From the NCBI GenBank assembly GCA_964571195.1, contig CAZNAD010000016.1:1-57988 (forward strand): DNA of 57,988 nucleotides, read 5' to 3'. How positions within the stretch are numbered: position 1 is the first letter of the stretch; every line of letters starts with the position of its first letter. The notes under the pieces are model-generated. The model was not told the origin of the DNA. It was given only the letters and a program-made list of their open reading frames with translations, and did not search any database. The position numbers and the translations under genes were made by a program. Positions 52,697 to 57,988 of the stretch are shown here, piece by piece. This DNA comes from PALSA-1006 sp964571195 (GTDB lineage: Bacteria > Pseudomonadota > Gammaproteobacteria > Burkholderiales > Gallionellaceae).

Positions 52697-54142
52697 ATGC
52701 AGCAAGGACATTTGAAGCTCGCCGCCATCGTTGTGGCGATGTTGGGTGGTGCCACAGCACAGGCATTGCCGTTCAACTCTTTTGACCCGCGCTCGATGGC
52801 GATGGGTGGCGCTGGTGTGGCTATCGGCGATCCCGCTACGGCACCTTTTTTCAACCCGGCCTTGCTGTCGGCCTCCGATCCGGGCAAAAGCTACTCCGTG
52901 GAGTTTCCCATCATCGGCGCGCGCCTGTATGACCCGGCCGATATGAAGAACAATCTGTCCACGTTGAGTGACAGCGTGAATACATTGAACAGCTCAATTT
53001 CGACGGTGAACACAAATTCCAAAAGTACCACTCTGGCGGACATCGCCAAAGTCCCCGGCAATATGACTACTGTGGCAAACAATATCGACACCGTGAACAA
53101 CAAGCTTTCATCGTTGAGCAACAAGCCGCTGCAAGGCGAATTCGGTGCAGCGACGGTCGTCGGCGTGCCCGGCAAAAATTATGGCTTCGCTTTTTATGCT
53201 GACGCATATGGGGCAGCAGGTGGAACGCTGGAATATAACGATGCAACAACGTTAAGCAATTTATCTGCTGACGTTAAAAAGGCCGCCGATGTTTTGTCGG
53301 GAGCCACTGCGGTTGTAAATGATGCCACAGCACAAGCAGCGTGTACCCGAGTGGCCAATGGAACGACTACAAATCCGGCCGATGTAACAACTTGTCTCAC
53401 TTATGTTACAACAGCCGTGAGCAATCAAAGTGCCGCGCTGAACAGTGCTACCAATGCGCTTAACTTTAATACCAATACCCAAGTAGCATCAAAGATCCAC
53501 GTTCGCGGAGTCATGATCAGCGAGGTGGGGGGATCGGTTTCCCACGGATTTATCTATCATGACCAAGCATGGGTTCTAGGTGTTACTCCCAAGTTGATGC
53601 AGTTACAGTTGTTCGATGCGTTGTTAAGTGCGAATTCTGGAAACACCGACGGTGTTACTGGTAGTGCGAATTTGGCAAAATATAGTGCATTCAACTTCGA
53701 CATCGGCACTGCACGCAACTATGAGAACGGGTGGCGCTCCGGCTTGGTGATCAAGAACGTATTGCCGCAGGAGTTTGACTTCAAGAGAAATGATGTTGCC
53801 ACTGGTTCGAAACTGAGTCTTAAACCACAGATTCGGGCCGGGGTGTCGCATGAGAATCAATGGTCGACCGTGGCACTGGATGCCGATCTGACCAAGAACG
53901 ATCCAGCCGGCTTGGAAAACTATTCCCAGTATGTATCTCTCGGTGGCGAGCTCAGTGCGCTGGGCTGGGCACAGTTGCGAGCCGGTTATCGTGCAGATCT
54001 GGTCGATTCCTCTCGCAGCCTGACTTCCGTCGGTTTGGGCATATCCCCACGCATTCCGTACTTCAAGTTCCATTTCGACCTGGCTTATGCCTTTAATTCC
54101 AACGAGCAAGGTGGCTCGTTGCGTTTCGGTTTGAATTTCTAA
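52697..54142 (+). CDS. TraF-like outer-membrane beta-barrel protein
   Basis: 481 residues. A signal peptide (residues 1-23, MLGGATAQA cleavage region) is followed by FDPRSMAMGGAGVAIGDPAT, the N-terminal signature of the conjugal-transfer TraF/FadL-like family. A Ser/Thr/Asn-rich insert (about 75-280) predicts long coiled or extracellular loops; C-terminal strands end in the outer-membrane signature RFGLNF. No conjugation genes are nearby, so the TraF name is by family only. Confidence 0.8.
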   Translation: MQQGHLKLAAIVVAMLGGATAQALPFNSFDPRSMAMGGAGVAIGDPATAPFFNPALLSASDPGKSYSVEFPIIGARLYDPADMKNNLSTLSDSVNTLNSSISTVNTNSKSTTLADIAKVPGNMTTVANNIDTVNNKLSSLSNKPLQGEFGAATVVGVPGKNYGFAFYADAYGAAGGTLEYNDATTLSNLSADVKKAADVLSGATAVVNDATAQAACTRVANGTTTNPADVTTCLTYVTTAVSNQSAALNSATNALNFNTNTQVASKIHVRGVMISEVGGSVSHGFIYHDQAWVLGVTPKLMQLQLFDALLSANSGNTDGVTGSANLAKYSAFNFDIGTARNYENGWRSGLVIKNVLPQEFDFKRNDVATGSKLSLKPQIRAGVSHENQWSTVALDADLTKNDPAGLENYSQYVSLGGELSALGWAQLRAGYRADLVDSSRSLTSVGLGISPRIPYFKFHFDLAYAFNSNEQGGSLRFGLNF

Positions 54143-54160
54143 GAAGTTGGTGTTTCTATG

Positions 54161-54192
54161 ACAAGCCCCGTGGCCAAAACCACGGGGCTTGT
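54161..54192. terminator. Bidirectional terminator between the TraF-like gene and xthA
   Basis: ACAAGCCCCGTGG, CCAAAA loop, then CCACGGGGCTTGT and CATTTGT. A perfect 13-bp stem between convergent genes. Confidence 0.85.
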
Positions 54193-54200
54193 CATTTGTC

Positions 54201-54962
54201 TCAGTCTGACAGGTCGGCGATCACCGGAGTGTGATCGGAAGGCCGCTCTAGTTTGCGCGGTGATCTGTCGATCACACAACCGGTGCAACGGAGTGCGTCG
54301 CTGATCAGGATATGGTCGATACGTAACCCTTGGTTGCGGCGGAAGGCCATCATGCGGTAGTCCCACCAGGAATAACTCTTTTCCTCCTGCTCGAACAGAC
54401 GGAACGCGTCTTGTAGGCCGAGTTGTAACAATCCTTGGAAAGCATCCCGTTCCGGCTCGCTGACAAGGATGTTGCCTTGCCAGGCGACCGGGTCATACAC
54501 GTCGCGGTCTTCCGGCGCGATGTTGTAGTCGCCCAACAGGACCAGCTTTGGATGGCGCGCCAATTCCTCTTTCAGCCATGATCTCAATGCGGACAGCCAT
54601 TTGAGCTTGTACTGGTATTTATCGGAGTCTACCGCCTGCCCATTGGGGATATATACGCATATCACACGTACATCATTGATGGTCGCGGCAATGACGCGCT
54701 TCTGCTCATCATCAAAATCTTTGATGCCGTACTGTACCTCGCTTGCCGGTGAGCGGCTCAGGATGGCCACGCCGTTGTAAGTTTTCTGTCCGCTGAATAC
54801 GCTGTGATAGCCGGCGGCCAGTAACGCCGAGTGAGGGAAGTCCGCATCCTGTTGTTTGGTTTCTTGCAAACACACCACATCGATCGGATTTTGCGCCAAC
54901 CAGTCCAGCAGATGGGGCAGACGCACTTTGAGTGAATTCACATTCCAGGTAGCGAGTCTCAT
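54201..54962 (-). CDS. xthA: Exodeoxyribonuclease III
   Basis: 253 residues from ATG at 54962, where the family begins MRLATWNVNSLKVRLPHLL; the frame is open further upstream. It is the AP-endonuclease and 3'-exonuclease fold: NVNS, CLQETK with the metal Glu, and the later GDYNIAPEDRDVYDP and SDHTPVIADLS with the catalytic Asp/His. Its ATG overlaps the glutaredoxin-like gene stop by 4 bases, so the two are coupled. Confidence 0.97.
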   Translation of the reverse strand: MRLATWNVNSLKVRLPHLLDWLAQNPIDVVCLQETKQQDADFPHSALLAAGYHSVFSGQKTYNGVAILSRSPASEVQYGIKDFDDEQKRVIAATINDVRVICVYIPNGQAVDSDKYQYKLKWLSALRSWLKEELARHPKLVLLGDYNIAPEDRDVYDPVAWQGNILVSEPERDAFQGLLQLGLQDAFRLFEQEEKSYSWWDYRMMAFRRNQGLRIDHILISDALRCTGCVIDRSPRKLERPSDHTPVIADLSD

Positions 54963-55474
54963 TCGTTTTGTAGAGGTACGCTGGCGGGCTTTACGGGGGG
55001 GCGATAACCATAAGGAGCCGTCTTGGGGTAGCCTGCGGCATCCAGCTCTTTGGCCCACGGGACTTCTGAGAATTTTTGCAGCCATTTGGTGCCGATATTC
55101 AGGGTCGGTATCAGGTTCCCGCCGGAGGCCTGTTTGAATGCCTCGATCTCTTCTGGCGCACGCAGATTCTTTTCGGTATAGGGGATGCCGCGTTTGTCCA
55201 GATATTCACGCGCCCGGACACAGCCGGAGCCGCAATCATCGGCCACATAAAGCGTGACTGGAAAACGTTCTTGCGCGCGCCGTGTTGCGTACGGCAGGGC
55301 GTCGTTGGGTGCGGACTCGGCGCGTGATTTCAATCTCTCGATAGCGTCCGCATCTGCCTGGGGACGGTCACCGTAAAACACTTCGCCTTTGCCATCGACC
55401 GAACGGTAATATTCGGCAGCATCAGTGGCTCCGGCAATCAGTAGAGAGAAAAGCAACATCAATTGGATTCTCAC
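54959..55474 (-). CDS. Exported DUF4124-glutaredoxin fusion protein
   Basis: 171 residues. A signal peptide (MRIQLMLLFSLLIAGATDA) leads to a DUF4124 module (YYRSVDGKGEVFYGDRP, about 22-39) and a glutaredoxin-like domain (about 75-150). Its Cys motif is CGSGC, three residues between the Cys rather than the CxxC of classical glutaredoxins. FPVTLYVADDCGSGCVRARE and NLIPTLNIG are thioredoxin-fold signs. A periplasmic thiol role is plausible but unproven. The start is 19 bases after prlC. Confidence 0.85.
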   Translation of the reverse strand: MRIQLMLLFSLLIAGATDAAEYYRSVDGKGEVFYGDRPQADADAIERLKSRAESAPNDALPYATRRAQERFPVTLYVADDCGSGCVRAREYLDKRGIPYTEKNLRAPEEIEAFKQASGGNLIPTLNIGTKWLQKFSEVPWAKELDAAGYPKTAPYGYRPPVKPASVPLQNE

Positions 55475-55492
55475 AAATTTTCCTCGCAGGGC

Positions 55493-57547
55493 TCAGGGTG
55501 TGGCGATTTGGTCTGCCAGGCCGTTATGTCGCAGCAGCGCATCGATCTTGGGTTCGCGGCCACGGAATGCGCGGAACGACTCCATCGCATCGCGACTGCC
55601 GCCCACCGCCAATATCTGTTCGCGGAAATGGCTGCCGGTGGCTGCATCCAAAACACCGTTCTCTTCGAACAGGCTATACGCATCCGCCGATAACACCTCT
55701 GCCCATTTGTAGCTGTAATACCCTGCCGCATAACCGCCGGCGAAGATATGCGAGAAGTTGTTCTGGAAACGGTTGAACGGAGGCGGGATCAGCACGGCGA
55801 CTTCCTTGCGTACCTCGTCCAGCAATTGCTGTACCGTGTGTTCTCCATGTGCATCGTGATCGCTGTGTAAGCGCAAATCGAACAGCGAGAACTCTATCTG
55901 GCGCAGCATCTGCAAACCGCTTTGGAAATTCTTCGCCGCGATCATCTTGTCGTACAGCACGCGCGGTAGTTTTTCCATGGTCTCGCTGTGGCGTGTCATG
56001 CCTTGCAGCACATCCCATTCCCAGCAGAAGTTCTCCATGAATTGACTGGGCAGTTCCACCGCATCCCACTCCACACCGCTGATGCCGGATACGCCCAGCT
56101 CTTCCACTTGCGTGAGTAAATGATGCAAGCCGTGACCGAATTCATGGAACAGCGTGATGACTTCGTCGTGCGTGAATAACGCGGGACGTCCACCTACCGG
56201 GGCAGCGAAGTTGCAGTTGAGATACGCCACCGGTGTCTGAATGCCTTGAGCTGTGCGCCGGCGTGTGATGGCGTCGTCCATCCATGCTCCGCCGCGCTTG
56301 CTGGCGCGGGCATACAGATCGAGATAGAACTGGCCGATCAGCGCATCTGTGTTGTCGCGTATGTCGAAGAAGCGTACGGTCTCGTGCCACACCGGCGCGC
56401 TAGATGTTTTGATCTGGAGACCGAACAGCTTTTCGACCAGACCGAACAGTCCCGCCAGCACCGCATCCTCGGGGAAATATTGCTTCACTTCCTGTTCGGA
56501 GAAGGCATAACGTTGCTCGCGCAGTTTCTCGCTTGCATAGCCTACATCCCAGGACTGCAAGTCCAGCAAGCCAAGTTGCGATGCGGCAAACACGCGCAAC
56601 TCGCTCAAATCGTTTTCCGCAAAACGTTTGGCGCGGTGTGCCAGCTCAAGCAGGAATTCGGCGACTTGCTGCGGCGTATCCGCCATCTTGCTGGCCAGCG
56701 ACAACTCGGCGAAATTGGCGAAGCCCAGCATCTGCGCTTCTTCCGTGCGCAGCTTCAATATCTGCGTCATCAGCGGCGTGTTGTCCCAGTCGATCTTGCT
56801 GCCCTCGGCCAGTTGTTCGCTGGCGCGGGTGGTGTAGGCGCGGTACATGCGTTCGCGCAAAGCACGGTTGTCGGCGAACTGCATCACCGGGCCGTAGGAG
56901 GGCGCTTTTAATGTGAACAGCCAGCCTTGCTTTCCGGCCTCCTGCGCCGCCTCGGCGGCCACCTGACGCTCGTCCGCCGGGATGCCGGAGAGGTCTTTCT
57001 CGTCTTCGATCACGCAGGTGTAGGCATTGGTCGCATCCAGCAGATTGTCGGAGAACTTCGCGGTCAACTCGGACAGCTCCTCCTGTATCGCCATAAAACG
57101 CGCCTTCTTGTCTTCCGGCAGCTCTGCGCCTCCCAAGCGGAAATCGCGCAGCTCGTTCTCGATGACTTTCTTCTGCGCCGTGCTCAGTCTTGCGTAGTCA
57201 CTGCTGTTGCGGATGGCTTTGTATTTCTGGAACAGCGCGAGATTCTGCGACAGCTCGGCGTAGTACTGCGTCACCTTGGGCAGATTGGCGTTGTACACCT
57301 CGCGCAACTCGGGCGAGTTCATCACCATGTTGAGGTGACCGACCTGCCCCCATGCGCGCGACAGATGTTCGTGTGCATCCTCGAACGGCTGCACGAAGTT
57401 CTGCCAGGTCGGCGGCGTGCTATCGGCCAGCAGCTTGGCAGTCAACGCGCGGTTGCGCGTGAGCAGCTCATCGACGGCGGGAGTGATATGTTCGGTTTTG
57501 ATCTCCGCGAAGCGTGGCAGACCGGAGAAGTCTAATAATGGATTCAT
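55493..57547 (-). CDS. prlC: Oligopeptidase A
   Basis: 684 residues from ATG at 57547, where homology begins (MNPLLDFSGLPRFAEIK); the frame extends upstream without support. It is a zinc metallopeptidase of family M3. The motif HEFGHGLHHLL near residue 467 gives the two zinc His and catalytic Glu; the third ligand Glu is in the ISGVEWDAVELPSQFMENF segment. It degrades peptides, including cleaved signal peptides, in the cytoplasm. It follows pyrC by 10 bases. Confidence 0.97.
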   Translation of the reverse strand: MNPLLDFSGLPRFAEIKTEHITPAVDELLTRNRALTAKLLADSTPPTWQNFVQPFEDAHEHLSRAWGQVGHLNMVMNSPELREVYNANLPKVTQYYAELSQNLALFQKYKAIRNSSDYARLSTAQKKVIENELRDFRLGGAELPEDKKARFMAIQEELSELTAKFSDNLLDATNAYTCVIEDEKDLSGIPADERQVAAEAAQEAGKQGWLFTLKAPSYGPVMQFADNRALRERMYRAYTTRASEQLAEGSKIDWDNTPLMTQILKLRTEEAQMLGFANFAELSLASKMADTPQQVAEFLLELAHRAKRFAENDLSELRVFAASQLGLLDLQSWDVGYASEKLREQRYAFSEQEVKQYFPEDAVLAGLFGLVEKLFGLQIKTSSAPVWHETVRFFDIRDNTDALIGQFYLDLYARASKRGGAWMDDAITRRRTAQGIQTPVAYLNCNFAAPVGGRPALFTHDEVITLFHEFGHGLHHLLTQVEELGVSGISGVEWDAVELPSQFMENFCWEWDVLQGMTRHSETMEKLPRVLYDKMIAAKNFQSGLQMLRQIEFSLFDLRLHSDHDAHGEHTVQQLLDEVRKEVAVLIPPPFNRFQNNFSHIFAGGYAAGYYSYKWAEVLSADAYSLFEENGVLDAATGSHFREQILAVGGSRDAMESFRAFRGREPKIDALLRHNGLADQIATP

Positions 57548-57557
57548 CAACAGCGAC

Positions 57558-57988
57558 CTAGATTGAATATGCGACGTGGCCTTCGACGATGGTATGGTGT
57601 ACTCGGCCTTGCACGGTGTAACCGTTGAACGGCGTGTTCTTGCCTTGGCTCTTGAGCGCGGCGGGCTCGACCTTCCAGATGGCGGCAGGATCGAACACAC
57701 ACACATCAGCATGCGCGCCGACCGACAGATGGCCGGTCTTCACACCGAGCAATTGCGCGGGATTGATAGTGACGCGCGTCAACGCATCGGGCAGTGACAC
57801 TTTGTCTTCTTCCGCCCACTTCAACACCAGCGGCAGCAGCAGCTCCATGCCGGTCGCGCCCGCTTCCGCTTCGGCGAACGGCATCTGTTTTGCATCCTCG
57901 TCCACCGGCGAGTGATCGGAGCAAATTGCGTCGATGGTGCCGTCGAGCAGACCGGCGCGCAACGCGGCTTTGTCGCGCTGGCTGCGCA
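57558..57988 (-). CDS. pyrC: Dihydroorotase (C-terminal part, cut by the window edge)
   Basis: The visible part encodes about 143 C-terminal residues and runs off the right edge. The motif SDHSPVDEDAK is that of the class I dihydroorotase/allantoinase group, where the Asp is catalytic. The remaining stretch NPAQLLGVKTGHLSVGAHADVCVFDP is also typical. It closes carbamoyl aspartate to dihydroorotate in pyrimidine synthesis. Pseudo-dihydroorotase partners of aspartate transcarbamoylase are similar; the missing N-terminus would decide. Confidence 0.85.
   Translation of the reverse strand, partial: RSQRDKAALRAGLLDGTIDAICSDHSPVDEDAKQMPFAEAEAGATGMELLLPLVLKWAEEDKVSLPDALTRVTINPAQLLGVKTGHLSVGAHADVCVFDPAAIWKVEPAALKSQGKNTPFNGYTVQGRVHHTIVEGHVAYSI

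Noticed and set aside
52697..54142. Conjugation locus (TraF name)
   Set aside because: No other transfer genes are near; the family name covers general outer-membrane barrel proteins.

Overview
The window looks like a chromosomal segment of a betaproteobacterium of about 55-60% G+C. Gene order and protein style (atp operon then glmU and glmS; MetX-MetW; UbiE/UbiB; a LpoA-YraN-DiaA-DolP block; a heptose pathway) suggest the order Nitrosomonadales, perhaps near Gallionellaceae. That placement is inference from gene content, not from an rRNA gene. No rRNA, tRNA, CRISPR array or complete insertion sequence was seen.

Layout. 1-4930: end of the F1Fo ATP synthase operon (atpF tail, atpHAGDC) closed by a terminator. 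5021-9097: glmU and glmS (UDP-GlcNAc supply) and an orphan ParA ATPase. 9109-14421 (minus): ubiquinone genes ubiE and ubiB with a DUF971 protein, a Tim44-domain protein, RluA, YjdM and a small membrane protein. 14535-28419 (all plus): an accessory block of about 20 mostly small, soluble, single-domain proteins (cupins, EVE, VOC, GyrI-like, SRPBCC, dihydrofolate-reductase-like, EthD, two AlkC/AlkZ-type DNA glycosylases, AraC and WYL regulators). It contains duplicated modules with decayed remnants. Embedded in it is ilvB with a textbook valine-rich leader peptide and attenuator. 28454-33556: map, rfaE2, dolP, diaA/gmhA, yraN and lpoA on minus, divergent from rsmI, matching the E. coli rsmI/lpoA-yraN-diaA-dolP neighbourhood.

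33584-37142: a second accessory zone. It holds a two-repeat surface-adhesin-E-like protein, a REP-associated transposase between 36-bp inverted REP copies, and three minus-strand genes (GFA family, DUF1398, a divergent Lgt) whose boundaries carry GTTAGGC/GTTAGGT core sites, one within a good attC hairpin. This looks like an integron cassette array without its integrase. 37143-40314: ampG, a palindromic MITE-like repeat, metW and metX. A SAM-II-like riboswitch plus terminator precedes metX, and a TPP riboswitch faces the other way before thiC (40623-42494). Behind thiC a BRO-N/DinD-like gene sits between the intact thiC end and a decayed second copy of that end, followed by a 59-residue zinc-ribbon gene and an HNH nuclease.

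44859-54142: YkgJ-type and DUF1289 proteins, uppP, a rhodanese, a CDF metal exporter, glnA with a sigma-54 promoter, a DUF4124 protein, ntrB-ntrC (which would act on glnA), and a TraF-like outer-membrane protein. 54201-57988 (minus): pyrC (partial), prlC, a DUF4124-glutaredoxin fusion and xthA, closely packed. The most noteworthy signals are the ilvB attenuator with no adjacent ilvN, the head-to-head riboswitches, the gene-end duplications that bracket inserted genes (thiC/BRO-N; reductase/GyrI-like), the decayed tfoX-EVE module, the integrase-less cassette array, and a signal peptide interrupted by a stop codon.
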